A DNA stretch of 44,904 nucleotides from the IMG/VR virus record IMGVR_UViG_3300031758_000142, positions 1 to 44,904 of that record. The stretch is one strand, 5' to 3'. This DNA is from a virus. The translations under genes and the position numbers were made by a program. How positions within the stretch are numbered: position 1 is the stretch's first letter; each line of letters opens with the position of its first letter. The notes beneath the pieces were generated by a model, which had not been told where the DNA came from, made no database searches, and saw only the letters and a program-made list of their open reading frames with translations. Below, one piece after another: positions 27,812 through 40,700 of the stretch.

Positions 27812-30800
27812 TGGCACAGGTACGAGTAACACCTAGCGGTAATTTAGATAAGGACGGAGAATTAAGCTACATCAGTAATGGTAACTATGTAGACGCAAAT
27901 GATATTCGTCATCGCCAAAGCGTTGGAAATAACTTTGGGGGTATTATGGGTACCAATGGTAATTTGAATTTAATTACCACGGTCAATGGCTCGGCTGGTA
28001 CTACACTTCCTGCTGTTGGAACTTCTAGTAAAGTTTACAGAATTTATATAGATTTTTCCTACATAGCTAGTGGTGCAGTAACTAATATGTCAGGAACATT
28101 GAGTTTGACTAGAACTTCGGGTGCTAAATCAACAGAAGTAGTAAATTTAAGCCCAAGTACAATAGCAGGTTTTGCTTTTAGTTTACAAGCGGAATTTGGT
28201 TTGTTGCACCTTACTGCTTTTGGTGGCGGTAGTTTTACTTATGTACCTAGCGGTTCGCCATATTATACCTCTACTGGTACCAATACAGGATACTTTACAT
28301 TGACTACCGCAAGTGATACAGATTATGTTTTGCAGGTTACCAACGACAATGAAGAAGTTCCTTTGTGTAAAATTGTTTTGGAGACAGAATATATTGCAAC
28401 TGCTACTACGTTGCGTCCTGTTGGTTCATATCAGTTAGAAGATTATTTGTTTGTTTGGTCGGCAAGTGAGTTAAGCACAGGAACCAAATCAAATGTTTCT
28501 GAAATAGGCGTTGTTTATAGCACTAATCAAGGAGTAAGTTATCAATATAAAACTCTTTGTAGAAGTAGAAATTTAGGTTTGTTCAAAGAAAGAAAAGTTG
28601 ATGCTCAAGTTGAAAGAGTTGGGAATCAGATAAATTTCTATTGGACAGATGGAAATGAAAGACCAAGGGCGATGTACCTTAATTATTCTTTGGTTACAAC
28701 CCAAAACGGCTTTATGTATTGGCAAGGTGGTAGATATGAACTTGACACCATTGATGATGAGTCTTCTTTCTTTTTCAAAGTTCCCAAGGCATATATTGAA
28801 AATATTGCAATCAATAATACAGGTGGTGCAGTAACAAGCGGTAATAAAAGATATACAGGACGATTTTTAACAGAAGATTTAGTTAGTACTGAGTTTTTAT
28901 ATCCTACCAACCCAATAAATATTTACTCTGTAGATACAACAATTCCTTCTTTAATTCACGGTGATGATTCTGGTGTAATAACAACTAAATCTGTAGATAT
29001 GGTTGTAAAGAATATAACTCCGGGTATTTATAAATTTTTTGAATTAGCGGTAATTGAATATGGTAATGAAGGGTTCACAGCAAATATTGTACAGAGATAT
29101 ACATTATCTGACACAGACAGCTTTTTAAGTGTAAAGCATAATGTAACAGGACAAGATAATATACCTTTGGGTGTTAATGAATTAATTGCTATTTACACTA
29201 GATTTCTAAAAGCCGAAAACATACGAATTTTCGACAATCGTATGGTTTTTAGTAACCTTACAGAGCAAATTGATCTTGATTTGCAGAGTTGGGCCTCAGC
29301 AATTGAGCATTCTTTACATTACACCACATTATCAGCCTTAGGAACAATTGTAGGAACAAATAGTAATGGTGCACCTAATCTACACGAATTCGTTTATGAA
29401 GATGCAGGAATTCCTAAAACAGCACAACCTTCTAATATTCCAATTAATCTACACTACGACTTAAACGAGTATCTAAACCCAACTAACACACTAAACTATA
29501 CTTCGTATATGTACAATGATACATATAGATTTGGTGTTCAAGTGAAATGGAAAAGCACAGGAAAATGGAGTAGTTCTTATTGGGTAGATGATGTTCGATT
29601 TGATAGTTTAAGTTCAAATGTTACTTCTCCAAATAGAAGAACATCAAATAGTATAACAAGTAATTTGACTGATGAGTTTACCAATGAAGTTTATATTTAT
29701 CATATAAAATTCCATAACATTAGTTTGAACACTTTGATAAACGGAACTCCAATTAGAGACTTAATTGAAGGTTTTCGTTTTGTGCGAGCAGAGAGAATAC
29801 CTGAGGTATTGAGTACTGGTTATTTTTTCTGCGGAGATGTGGATACGGTAAGCGGAGGTAATTTTAGAAAACCATTTGTCGTTGATTTTATTACAGCAGC
29901 TTCTGGTAATTATGTATACAATGCAGTAGATGTAAATGCTACTAATGACACAATAGATAATGGTACTACTCACGGATTTTACGCAAACCAACCATTGCAG
30001 TACTTGCAAAATATTGGTGGTACGGGATTATCTGATGAATTTTATTACTATGTAGAAATTGTTTCTACTACTAGATTTGCACTAAGAGAAGTTCCAGATG
30101 GACCAAGAGTAAATTTATTTGCGAGTGGTACCAATGAGAACTTAGCAAGAGGATTGGAATCTCGTTTGCATAATATTACAACTACAAATGGCTCGGATGT
30201 TTTATATTACCATTCACCTGATCATTATTTTGTAGATAGAAATTATGATTTTACTATTGGTACTCATAAAATAAAATTATTAGGACCAACAAAAATGTTC
30301 AATGGTTTAATAGCCGCTAACACAAGTGGTAGTGGAGAGTATTTTGATTTGACAGGTTATTTTTCTTCTGCTGCAAGAGAGTACATTACTCTACCAAGTG
30401 CAGGAAAACCAACAATAGAAGATTATGCTTTATTAGATACCAACCAAACTCAACTGCTTCCTACCGCAGGTTTGACAGCACGAAATCAAAATAATTTACA
30501 AAATGATGTTTTTTCATTGGATGCTACTTTGCGTCAATCATCAAGTAGTTATTTTAGTGCGGGTTTGCAGAACAACGAAAACAATGGTGTTTATTATGGA
30601 CAGATCTTTATTGATTTGGGAGCAAATAAAAAATACCCTGCGAATAAAGAAAATACTGTATACCAAAGCACAGGGCATTTTTATTATACAACTCCTACAC
30701 AAACAGGCGTATTGAGTAATATAGAAGTTTTTGGCGGTGATGTTTTTAATCAGAAAACACATTTGCCTTTTACAAGAACGCAAGCAGCCACAGGTGCTAA

Positions 30801-32394
30801 AATGATTGGTTGTTATAGTCAAAATGTTGTTAATACTCAAATGCAAAGTATTGAAGAAGATTTTGATAACACTATCGGATATCGTTGGCCATTTTATCTC
30901 AATCGTTCTACAACTTCAGGTCCTTACATTATACAGCCATTTGGCTTTTACAGTACATTAATTGCTGGAGACGATTCTATATGGATTCCTCTTGCTAATT
31001 TTGTAATGCAGACAGCAATTCCTCAGCGATTTTATAATACAGGCTACAATTATAAAGATGGTAGTTTGCTTGAACAAGGATTTTATTTGAATACAGGTTA
31101 TACAGGGGAATCACCAACAAAAGTTATATGGTCGGCAAAAAAAGCAACTGGTTCAAATAGAGATGCTTATCGATTAGGTTTTGGACCAACTGAATTCGCA
31201 CAATTGGATTTGACCTATGGGCCTATTGTCCATCAAGAAATAATAAATAATTCATTTTATACTTTACAACCATTCTCATTTCAACGACAATACTTTAGAG
31301 ATGCTTCTCTCATCGGTGCTCAAGAAGGAACGGACGTTGTAATTGGAAGTGGTTCTATTTTAGGAGCACCCGGAGTAGAGTTAACATCTATTGGTAGTGA
31401 GTACAAATGGAGTCAGTTAAAAGGTCAAACAGAAGGAGGAAAAGAATCGTTCTATTGGTACAACAATCGCTTAAAGAAAATTATGCGATTTGGTATGGAT
31501 GGGGTTCGACCTATCAGCGAGAAAGGTGTGATTACATTGTTGCAGAAAAACACCAATTGGCTTTTAGACAAAAAGTATCCTTTGAGCGGATCGGGTATTC
31601 ACGGTGTGTGGAATGATAAGTATGGCGAAGCAATATTTACGTTCAAAGCTATAAATCCAAATATTGCTGCTTGGGTGACTTCAACAAGTTATACAGCAGG
31701 TACTTATGTATTCATAACACCGGCTAGTACTTATCTGCACGCTTCAGGGTTGCCGTATGTTTACAAAGCCAAACTTACCCATACTTCTGGAGCTTCTACT
31801 AAACCAGAAACAGGAGCGAGTTGGCAAACAAACTGGGCAAAAATAGAACCCGGCACAGATGCTTTTGCACATACTTGTTTGACTTTGGTTTACGATGAAT
31901 TGAAAAATGGATTTGTAAGTACTCATTCATATTGGCCTGACATTTATTTGCCTTACCAAAATACGTTTTGGAGCCCCAATTCCAATGCTAAGAACACTTT
32001 GTTTTTGCACGATGAGAATGGGTCTCAGACTTATTATGGAGCAACGTATATCCCAACCATAACAGGGGTAATGAATATCGAACCTAACATCTCTAAGAAT
32101 TTCGAAGCCATTCAAGTGAACTCAGAAATTTCTCCATCTTTTGCTGATTTCTATACAAAAAATCATCAGTCTTATTTGGATGAGACCGAATTTGATGCTC
32201 GTGAAGGATATTTTTACAGCCCTATAAAAAATGATATTTTAACTGCTCCGTCTGGGACTCCAGTAGAAAATACCACTAGACTATGGGGTAAGTGGTTAAA
32301 AGTAAAAATACACCTTGAAGGCATAAACAACAACCAAAGGCTTATCAACTTCATCGTCAAGTTTAGAGTAATGCCTCGTTTGTATAACCAATAA
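27811..32394 (+). CDS. Tail nozzle/muzzle-like structural protein (1527 aa)
   Basis: It opens MAQVRVTPSGNLDKDGELSY then ISNGNYVDANDIRHRQS and FGGIMGTNGN, a start that I associate with large tail-nozzle or muzzle proteins of Bacteroidota podoviruses and crAss-like phages, which form the exit channel for DNA. The body is beta-rich with many Asn, Gly, Thr and Tyr. It follows the ring genes as T7 gp12 follows gp11, but it is about twice as long. A receptor-binding or fibre function for part of it cannot be excluded. A GGGTCTCAGA motif occurs at 32020. Confidence 0.6.
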   Translation: MAQVRVTPSGNLDKDGELSYISNGNYVDANDIRHRQSVGNNFGGIMGTNGNLNLITTVNGSAGTTLPAVGTSSKVYRIYIDFSYIASGAVTNMSGTLSLTRTSGAKSTEVVNLSPSTIAGFAFSLQAEFGLLHLTAFGGGSFTYVPSGSPYYTSTGTNTGYFTLTTASDTDYVLQVTNDNEEVPLCKIVLETEYIATATTLRPVGSYQLEDYLFVWSASELSTGTKSNVSEIGVVYSTNQGVSYQYKTLCRSRNLGLFKERKVDAQVERVGNQINFYWTDGNERPRAMYLNYSLVTTQNGFMYWQGGRYELDTIDDESSFFFKVPKAYIENIAINNTGGAVTSGNKRYTGRFLTEDLVSTEFLYPTNPINIYSVDTTIPSLIHGDDSGVITTKSVDMVVKNITPGIYKFFELAVIEYGNEGFTANIVQRYTLSDTDSFLSVKHNVTGQDNIPLGVNELIAIYTRFLKAENIRIFDNRMVFSNLTEQIDLDLQSWASAIEHSLHYTTLSALGTIVGTNSNGAPNLHEFVYEDAGIPKTAQPSNIPINLHYDLNEYLNPTNTLNYTSYMYNDTYRFGVQVKWKSTGKWSSSYWVDDVRFDSLSSNVTSPNRRTSNSITSNLTDEFTNEVYIYHIKFHNISLNTLINGTPIRDLIEGFRFVRAERIPEVLSTGYFFCGDVDTVSGGNFRKPFVVDFITAASGNYVYNAVDVNATNDTIDNGTTHGFYANQPLQYLQNIGGTGLSDEFYYYVEIVSTTRFALREVPDGPRVNLFASGTNENLARGLESRLHNITTTNGSDVLYYHSPDHYFVDRNYDFTIGTHKIKLLGPTKMFNGLIAANTSGSGEYFDLTGYFSSAAREYITLPSAGKPTIEDYALLDTNQTQLLPTAGLTARNQNNLQNDVFSLDATLRQSSSSYFSAGLQNNENNGVYYGQIFIDLGANKKYPANKENTVYQSTGHFYYTTPTQTGVLSNIEVFGGDVFNQKTHLPFTRTQAATGAKMIGCYSQNVVNTQMQSIEEDFDNTIGYRWPFYLNRSTTSGPYIIQPFGFYSTLIAGDDSIWIPLANFVMQTAIPQRFYNTGYNYKDGSLLEQGFYLNTGYTGESPTKVIWSAKKATGSNRDAYRLGFGPTEFAQLDLTYGPIVHQEIINNSFYTLQPFSFQRQYFRDASLIGAQEGTDVVIGSGSILGAPGVELTSIGSEYKWSQLKGQTEGGKESFYWYNNRLKKIMRFGMDGVRPISEKGVITLLQKNTNWLLDKKYPLSGSGIHGVWNDKYGEAIFTFKAINPNIAAWVTSTSYTAGTYVFITPASTYLHASGLPYVYKAKLTHTSGASTKPETGASWQTNWAKIEPGTDAFAHTCLTLVYDELKNGFVSTHSYWPDIYLPYQNTFWSPNSNAKNTLFLHDENGSQTYYGATYIPTITGVMNIEPNISKNFEAIQVNSEISPSFADFYTKNHQSYLDETEFDAREGYFYSPIKNDILTAPSGTPVENTTRLWGKWLKVKIHLEGINNNQRLINFIVKFRVMPRLYNQ

Positions 32395-32402
32395 TAAATA
32401 AT

Positions 32403-32410
32403 TATATTTG
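32403..32410 (+). promoter_or_regulatory. Late promoter -7 box TATATTTG (ejection genes)
   Basis: A perfect TAnnTTTG box ends 6 nt before the ATG at 32417. The in-frame TTG at the box itself is not needed as a start. No terminator precedes it, so readthrough from the nozzle gene is likely as well. Confidence 0.55.
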
Positions 32411-32416
32411 TATAAT

Positions 32417-33166
32417 ATGGGACCATTAGTAATACCAGCAATATCAGCAGGCTTAGAATTGGGCTACAACATATATCGTGGTATCAAATCTGACAAAGCG
32501 TTAAAAGCACTTGCCAAACAAAGAATGCCTCGTTATATGGATGCCGCAGGGCCTCTGCAACAAAATTTAGGTATGGCTACTAGACAATATCAGCAAGGGT
32601 TGTCTCCTCAAGCAGAAGCTCTTGCTAAAGGAACAGCAGCCAATCAAATGGCAGGGCAGTTCCGTGCTGCTACTGATTTAGGTGGTGGTCAGTTGGGTAG
32701 TGCCTTAGGTCGTATAGGTGCATTCAATACTAATCAATTGGGTCTTCAGTTAGGGGCTCAGGATCAAATGGCTCGTGAACGTGGTATGCAGCAAATGATG
32801 AATGTAAATCAGCAGTTGTCAGGTTTACAACAAAGAGATGTTGCACAGGATATTAATATTCGTCTTCAAAAAGAACAGGGTTACGGTCTTGCAAAACAAC
32901 AAGCAATAATGGGCGGCTTAGGTGCTGTTAGCGGTTTTGGACAGGCTGCGATGTATCAAAATATTTATGGTGGTAAGGGAAATCCTACCGATGGTTCCGA
33001 TGGTGCTGATGCTGCCGCTGATGCTATTAGTGGTGGTGATGGGGTATTTGCTGATACAGATGCACTAACAAAAAGATATATGCAAATGAACCCACCACGA
33101 TCTTTGTCTGCACAATACAGAACACCATTGAGTATGCGTAGATTTAATACCAAAATCGGAGGATAA
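32417..33166 (+). CDS. Ejection/internal virion-type protein (249 aa)
   Basis: The start at 32417 (MGPLVIPAISAGLELGYNIY) follows a leaderless promoter. A hydrophobic N-terminus is followed by a Gln/Gly/Ala-rich helical body (LQQNLGMATRQYQQGLSPQA, then AGQFRAATDLGGGQLGSALG and GMQQMMNVNQQLSGLQQRDV) and a Gly/Asp-rich tail. Size and position match T7 gp14-like ejection proteins, which enter the host membrane with the genome. Assigned by context. Confidence 0.55.
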   Translation: MGPLVIPAISAGLELGYNIYRGIKSDKALKALAKQRMPRYMDAAGPLQQNLGMATRQYQQGLSPQAEALAKGTAANQMAGQFRAATDLGGGQLGSALGRIGAFNTNQLGLQLGAQDQMARERGMQQMMNVNQQLSGLQQRDVAQDINIRLQKEQGYGLAKQQAIMGGLGAVSGFGQAAMYQNIYGGKGNPTDGSDGADAAADAISGGDGVFADTDALTKRYMQMNPPRSLSAQYRTPLSMRRFNTKIGG

Positions 33167-33168
33167 AC

Positions 33169-34707
33169 ATGGCAGAACCATCAATAGGAGGAGCAATAGC
33201 CTTACAAGGGCAAACCAATGCCACACAAAGAATGGCTCAAGGCTTGGGCTCGGCTCTTGGGCAACAGGCTGCTAGAAAAGCCAAATCGGATCTGTTTGGT
33301 AAACAAAAAGCAGCGGAAGAAGAAGAGGAGATAAGTAAGTGGTTTCGTCAAAAAGGCAAATTCCATAAACTTGTATTACCAGAGGTTGATAAGGTTCTAA
33401 AAGAAACTATGGAGCAAGTCATTAAAGTTAAAAGTTCTGACGATCCATATTCTTCAAATAAGATAGCTCAGTTGCGTTTGGACCTTGATTCTAAAATGAG
33501 GCAAATTGCATACAATTCTGAGTATCTATTTAAGTTTAACGAATCGATGAAGAAATTGGACCAAAACAAAGTATTTTATGGTCCAACTGCACCTGTAGAT
33601 GACTTTAAAAATTTCTATTTTAATAAAGCCAAAACTCTTGATGACCTTAAACTTTGGGCCTCACAAAATGAGAATAGGTTCAACGATTACTTCGCCATAG
33701 GTGAGGATGGTCTTCCAACCTTAACTGCTAAAGGTGCAATTCCTTTTCAGAGAGATTTGCAGGTTAAAGTTAAAAATTTACAACCTACTATTTTTGGAGA
33801 AGAGGTTGTTTCTATTCCTAATGCATATGGTCAAAAAGAACTTCAGAGAACTTTGGTTAGGCCATTGTTTGATGAAGATGCTAAGGCGGCTTACGAAAAA
33901 AATAAACCTGCTTATCCTAATGGAATGCCTATTTCTATCGAAAGAATAGTTAAGAGTCATTTAGAGGCTAATCCTGAGATTTATGAGCAGGCTGCCGCTA
34001 GAATGAATATTGAGTTGGGCGTATTAGAAGATGGTACTTACAATCCTGCCGATTTAGATAAAATTGAAAAAGCATTAGTTTATGATTTAGCAGAGTTTGC
34101 TAATCCTGAATTGAAAGGTAAATTGTTGACTAAACCAGGTCAAACAACATTTGTAATGCCTGGTGATCAAAAAGCATCTCCTCAGACTTTCAGTTTGGCC
34201 GTTGAAACCATCAATCAAGGTATAGATACTAAAAACGCAAAAGGAGGTAATGTTGAGCATATTTCGTTAGGTTTAAGTGATGTGGGTACAACCAATGTAA
34301 CTATTCCTGCATCTGAACAATTTAGAGATCGTTATAGAAGACCTTTGCCCGGTTCTCAAGGTCAAGCGAGAATTGATAGACTTCGTATGATGGCTTATGT
34401 GACAATAAAAGGTTCTGCTGGTGATGATATTAAAGTTCCTGCTACAAAGAAAGAAATTGAAAGTGGTAAAGCGGAAGGTATCTACCCATTCGTAGAGTTT
34501 GGATATAGTGGAGGTAATGTTTACGCACCAATTGACAACTATAGTAATCCAGAAACATTTGCTGGTGATAAATGGGCTGCCGGTACTTGGGGCCCTATAA
34601 TTTTGAATTACCAAACAAAAGCATCAAAATTCAATAAAGCTTTGGGTGGTAGAAAGATAAAAGATTTAGCAGAATTGAATAACTTTGTAAAAACCAATTT
34701 AAACTAA
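33169..34707 (+). CDS. Internal virion/ejection-type protein (512 aa)
   Basis: It starts MAEPSIGGAIALQGQTNATQ and has a highly charged helical first half, including AAEEEEEISKWFRQKGKFHK. The rest is mixed (QTTFVMPGDQKASPQTFSLA, then IDRLRMMAYVTIKGSAGDD). It lies 2 nt after the previous gene, with GGAGG 9 nt before its ATG, one of the few Shine-Dalgarno-like sites here. Position and size parallel T7 gp15. No direct family match is known to me. Confidence 0.55.
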   Translation: MAEPSIGGAIALQGQTNATQRMAQGLGSALGQQAARKAKSDLFGKQKAAEEEEEISKWFRQKGKFHKLVLPEVDKVLKETMEQVIKVKSSDDPYSSNKIAQLRLDLDSKMRQIAYNSEYLFKFNESMKKLDQNKVFYGPTAPVDDFKNFYFNKAKTLDDLKLWASQNENRFNDYFAIGEDGLPTLTAKGAIPFQRDLQVKVKNLQPTIFGEEVVSIPNAYGQKELQRTLVRPLFDEDAKAAYEKNKPAYPNGMPISIERIVKSHLEANPEIYEQAAARMNIELGVLEDGTYNPADLDKIEKALVYDLAEFANPELKGKLLTKPGQTTFVMPGDQKASPQTFSLAVETINQGIDTKNAKGGNVEHISLGLSDVGTTNVTIPASEQFRDRYRRPLPGSQGQARIDRLRMMAYVTIKGSAGDDIKVPATKKEIESGKAEGIYPFVEFGYSGGNVYAPIDNYSNPETFAGDKWAAGTWGPIILNYQTKASKFNKALGGRKIKDLAELNNFVKTNLN

Positions 34708-34711
34708 TACA

Positions 34712-37700
34712 ATGGCCGAAAACTTCGAAGAGTTATATAATCAACTTTCTAACCAAGAAAGTTTCCCTTTTTATTTTAAAACAAAAGATGATTTTCAGAA
34801 GTTTTTGTTAGAAAATGAAGAAGCAGATAGTGTTGTTGAAAATTTATTTGGTGTCAAGGCTGCTTCGGAATACTTAAAAAAAAAAGACCAGCCGATCATC
34901 CAAAACCTCACAAAAGAAAATTCTTCTTTTCAATTTCCTTCGGGTGGACAGACTGATCAAGTTCCCCAACAGACTCAGGAAATGGTGGAGCAACCCGAAG
35001 TGGGTAGTGACCAAAACGCTGGAGCTGTAGAAGATCCTTTGAACTTAATGCCTCCTGTTTTACCTGCCATAGGCTATGGTAAATCTTTTGAGGCTGGGCC
35101 TGGGCCTCAGATTAAGAAGAAACCAAGTGACATTTTAATCAGCAAAGGAAGTTATGCGTGGAACGACAGAGGTACAGGTAGCAATATTTTTAAGAGGTAT
35201 GGTGAGTTGTACAGAGAGATAAGTAGAGTCTCTAACGATCCAAATGCATCACTAACAAATCTACAGAGCAAAATTAATCAGTTTGTTGATGTTTATCGTC
35301 AGTTGAAACCAACGGATAATGTTGTAGAAGATTTTGATACGCTTTTCAAAATAGTAGAGCAGCAACAACCAAAGTTAAGTTTTAACGTAGATGAAAATGG
35401 AGTAAGAATCAAACCTAAAACTTCTCAGGCTCCAAAACTTATTCCCGGAACTCAACAAGGTCCATTTCTTCCAAAAGAACCAGAGGCTCCAAAACCTCTT
35501 CCTAGTGATGATGCCATAGAAGGATATATTGCTTTTTACAAAGACAGAGGTGGTATTATTGATACACGCTCATCAGAGACGCAACTTACTCAAGAAGTAG
35601 GTTTGGTAAAAGCAGAGAATTCAATAGATGGATTTTTAGTAAAGGAGGCAAATAGACTATTTACAAACATAGGCGGTAACATTAACAAGTTTACATTTGA
35701 CCAGCCTGGTGCCATAGGAGGGGATTTAAATCCAAATCGTAAAACTTTATATGATGGTTTATATTTTGTAAACGATCGTGGTAATATTGCAATAGACGAA
35801 GTTTTTATCAATGACCAAGTAAAAAGGTCTTTGAGTAGCCCTCTAGGTCTTTTGAATCCCAAACTTTTAGAAAAACTCGAACAAAGATTCGATATGTCTA
35901 AAGAAGAAATTGTGGATGTCTTAACTCCTCGACTTACAAGATTAGTAAAAGCACAGGCAGAACAAAATCTTATAACAATTCAAGTTGAAAGCAAATTAGA
36001 AAAAATTGCTCCTGAAATAAAAACAGAACTAGAGGAGGTAAACAGACAGGTTGTTGGTGACTTAGATAAACTTACAAAACAACTAAAACAGGATCAATCT
36101 CTTTATGTAAAAGAACTGAAAATTAGAACAGGCTCTCAAATAGCTGAACTAGAGACAACTGCAAAAAGTGATATTGAATTTAGGTATACTGAGTACAAGT
36201 CAATTGTTGCTAGAGGTGCCATTACAGAAGAGCAAAATGTCAATTTGTATAATCAGTTTCTTGAGTTTGTAAATCAAAGAACTACTGAGTTGAATAATGC
36301 TGAGGCATCTATTTACTCAAATTCCAAAAAAGAGGCTGAAAATTATGCCTTAAAATTAGAGACCCAAGCTCAGAAACAAGTAGAGCAAATCAATAAAAAG
36401 TACGGCATTAAAGAAGAGAATGGCAAAAAGACTACTGCTGCCTATCGTAAATTAAAAGGAGCGTATGATCGAGCATATACTGAGGTTCAAAATGATGCTA
36501 AAAGAAATAGTGATGAATTAGGATGGGGACTTACTGATTTAGTTCAGTCGGGCTTAGAAGGAGTTGCTGCTAGAAGTATTGATGCTTTAAGTGCTGCTGT
36601 TGGTTATGAAAATAATCCTTTTACAGATATGCTTGTGGTTTTAAATACATTACAACAGCAGAGTGCAGTACCAATGGATCAATTCAGTAAGGTATTGGAG
36701 CGAGATGGATTTTTGAGTATGAATAGTTTAAAGACTGTCGTACAACAAATCGTGTCTCAATCAGTTAATATTATACCAGCAATGGCTGCTACTTACTTGA
36801 CAGGTAATCCTTGGGTTGGTGGAGCAATAGGCTGGGCACAAGACTCAGTTCGACAAGTTGGTGAAATTTATAAAACCACTTTTGAAAAGACTGGTTCTAT
36901 AGAAGCGGCCGAAGAAGCGGCAGCCCTTGCGTTGAAAACTCAAGTTTTATTGTATCCTACTTATGCTTTGCAAATGATACCGTTTGCAAAAGGCTTCCTT
37001 ACTAAAATCACACAAGGCACAGGAGTAAGTGGTTTCTTTAAAAAGGCCGCCATAGGTACTACAATTGAAGAAATAACAGAAACTGGGCAAGAAACAACGC
37101 AACAATATGTTAACTACATAAGTACAACTGATGATGCACAACCTAAAACTTTCTTAGAGTATGCTTCTGAAAATGCATTTACTACAGCAATAGATGTTGC
37201 ACCAGCAACTATTGTTTTAGGTGGTTCAGGGGCAGCAATAGAAAACTATTCTGAGACCCAATTAGAAAAGACTAAGACTGCAATTTTAAGTCGTTTGGAG
37301 GACATAGGAATGTCACAGGTTGTAGCAGATATGTTGCAAGTTGTAGGACCAAATGGAATTAGTATTGTTCCAGAATACTTGTACCGTAATGGAGTACTTA
37401 GCGATACTGAGTTCCTTCAAATGAAATCTGTTTTTTCTGAGGTGGCAAAAACATTCCCTCAGATAAAAGAAGTCATTCTAGATAAGGATAGTCAAAAGTT
37501 TTTCGTTAGTCAGTCTATTAAGAAAAAGAAATTAGAAGCTTTGTTAGAAAAAGTTGATAATTCTGACATAAAGATATCGATAGAAGCTCGAATTAAAGAA
37601 ATTGATAAGACTTTAGGTTCTTTGGCAAGTAATGAAAAAGTTCCTTTCAGCAAGGTTACATTTTCTGATGGAACAAGTATAGTTTTGTCGGATATTGAAT

Positions 37701-40700
37701 TCGCAGAACAAATTGCAAATAAGAAATTTATGAATGATTTGGCAAATGAATCTGTTACTGTTGAGACATCAAATGCCAAATTGCAAGATGCGATAGACAA
37801 AGCCAAAGAGAAGATTCAAAAAGAGATACTGAAAGGGCCTCAGGAACTTGTAAATTTAAAAAGCCGCATTACAGATCGTGGTGTTACCGTAGACAATGAA
37901 CAGGCTTTTGAGGAGAAATTAAATAAAGCCGTAGAGCGTGGTCAACAGAATGGCGATATAATTTCTGAACAAGCAAAAAAATTACAAAATTTACTAAATG
38001 CGATTGCTCCTGGTTCAAAAATTATATTTATGAACGAAGAGGAATATAAAAATGCAATGCCTTTAGTTTCTGGCAATGTAGACAGTCGTGGTAATTTTAC
38101 TTTCTTGCGAGGAAAAGATGGCTCTCTTGGCGTGGAGGTTCATATAAATTTAGATAAGGCTCTTTCCAATACACTAGAACACGAGGTTTCTCACGCTTTG
38201 ATATTCAAAACATTAGGTAACGATCCTGAGTTGTTTGATAAAATGGTAACTGCTTTAGAAAATGCTTCAAACAAAGCATTGGGTGCAGAGGCCGACAACC
38301 TCAAGGCTCTTGTTAAAGAATATGTTGGTTCGGAGCGGTCCTTAGAGTTTTTGGCTGAAGCAAGTTCTCTTTTGGCTAGAGATGGTCAAAGAATGAGTTT
38401 GACTACAATTGAAAACATTGCCAAAGTTATTTCTGATGTAGTTGCTTATATTAGTGGCGGTAAAGTTCAGTTATATCAATCAATCAAAACCAAAGAAGGT
38501 TTTATAAATTATATGAATGCCTTGGCCGATACTTTAAGTAGCGGTGAATTCTCAGAAGTTTTAAATCAACCAATACAAAATGCCGTTCAAGAGCAAACAG
38601 CAAGTCAAGTATCTGTACAGCCAGAAGCCACAGTTGGCCAAGAAGTGGAGCAAGGAAAATCCCAAACAGAACCTCAAGGCGTTACCCAAGAAGGTCAAGA
38701 CCAAGAAGTAACTACTCCTACAGAAAAGCAACCAACTCAAAAGAAGAAAAAGAAAAACAAAATTGCAGAACCTGTGGAGTTATCGCCTGAGGTAAATAGT
38801 TACTTGGATGGCGATGAAAATCCACTTGGTACTTTTTTCGCAAGCAGATCGCAAATTGATTTCGAAGAAACAAGTGGTTCTACACAAGTTGCAACGACAA
38901 TTGGTTCTTACAAAAAGGTTGCCGACCTTATCAAAACAGCAAACCTAAAAGGAGATGTTTTAGACTATGGTGCTGGTTTGGGTCTCGGATCTGATGTTAT
39001 GTCCAAAATTCTCGGAAGAGACATTGAAACATTGGAAGGCAACAATAAAAAATGGAAAAGTAAAAAACCAACAACTTATAGGTCTAGCGTTGATATCAAT
39101 AAGAAGTTCGATTCAATTGTTAGTTTGAATGTATTGAATGTTGTTGAGAAAGCAACTAGAGATGCTATTGTATTTGATATTTTTGATAAGTTGAATGACA
39201 ATGGAAAAGCATTTATAAGTACTCGTGGTTGGGAGGGTGATGTCAAGAAAACTAAAAATGGCACTCCCGGCTTAGAGAAAAATAGTTTTTACGTCAACAA
39301 AAAGTCTGGCTTGACATATCAAAAAGGATTTGACTCAGACGAACTAGTAGATTATGTTCAAGATATACTTGGGCCTAATGCTATCGTTCAGAAAAATAAT
39401 AACTTTGGTAAAGTTGGTGTTGTAATCACCAAATTGCCAGAGGAACAAGTTCAAACAACAAGTAAATCACAAAAAATATTTACAGATGAAAAAGGAAACC
39501 CAAGAAATGTCAAAAACCTCGGAAAACTTGCCGAAGACACAATCCCCATCCAAGCCAACGAACAAAGCATTGGAAGTTTGGGAAAAGCGGCCGTTAATGA
39601 AATATTCAGAATTTATCAAGGACTCGGTGTTGACCCATACACCGTCCCTTCCGTTGACTATGGCAAAAACCCTCAAGAAACGGTAAAAGATCCGAACGAC
39701 AGAAACAAAAAGTTAGATGCTCCTTTGATAGAAAAGTGGGCAAGAGACAACAAAGTTTACATTGCTAATTATATGAATCTTTTCCCACCAGAAAGGCAAT
39801 TAGCAAAAGATAGAACTATGGAGTCAATAATTTTTATTTCTGAGGGTTCTAAGTATGTGTACAAGGCAGCTCAGCCTACTTATGCACATAGTTATTTGGG
39901 TCTCATCCGAAAAACTATGGCTCACAACATTTTGTTCCCTGAGACTGCGTATGAAATTGTTGGTTTTACCAAAGTCAAAGGAGATCCTACTCTTCGAATC
40001 ATTTTAAAACAGCCTGCATTTAAATTAGATGAGGTTGTATTATTAGAGCGTCTTCAAGAAAGAGTTCAAATTATTACAGATAGAGTTTTGGAAAGTCCTA
40101 AGTATGGTCCTATAGGAGTAATGAATGATGAGAGAAGAGAGGCAATTGATGATTTTGTTGAAGAGTCTGAAGCCGTGTTTAATGATGTTGTAGAAACACT
40201 TAAAGCAAAGGGTTTGACTGCTAAGTTTGACAAACGAGGTACTTACTTAATTGGTGTTAACGAAGAAGAAGGAATTTTTGTTGATGACCTTCATTCTGGT
40301 GCTATGGATGAAATAATTATGAATGATCCTATGCGTCTTCCTGAAAATGCCGATAGTTCAGCGAATATCTATCTTGATGATGAGCAAAATCTTCTTTTTA
40401 TTGATCCTTATATTGATTTGACAAAAACAGGTCCTGGTTCTTGGCTTGATAAGAATATTAATCCTTTGTTTGATAAATTTATAGGAGAAGCCACAAGTAA
40501 ATCGCAACTTGATTTCACTCAGATTAAACCAGAGTTTGATGCAGCATTGGCTCAAACTTTTGGAACACCAACAGGAGCGTTTCAAGTTTTAATTCAAAAA
40601 GGTTATACTCCAAAGAGAATAAAAGAGGCTCTTGGTGCTTATGATTTCGATAGATACCAATCATCATTTAAACAAGCACAAGCAATTGTAGCAACAAAAA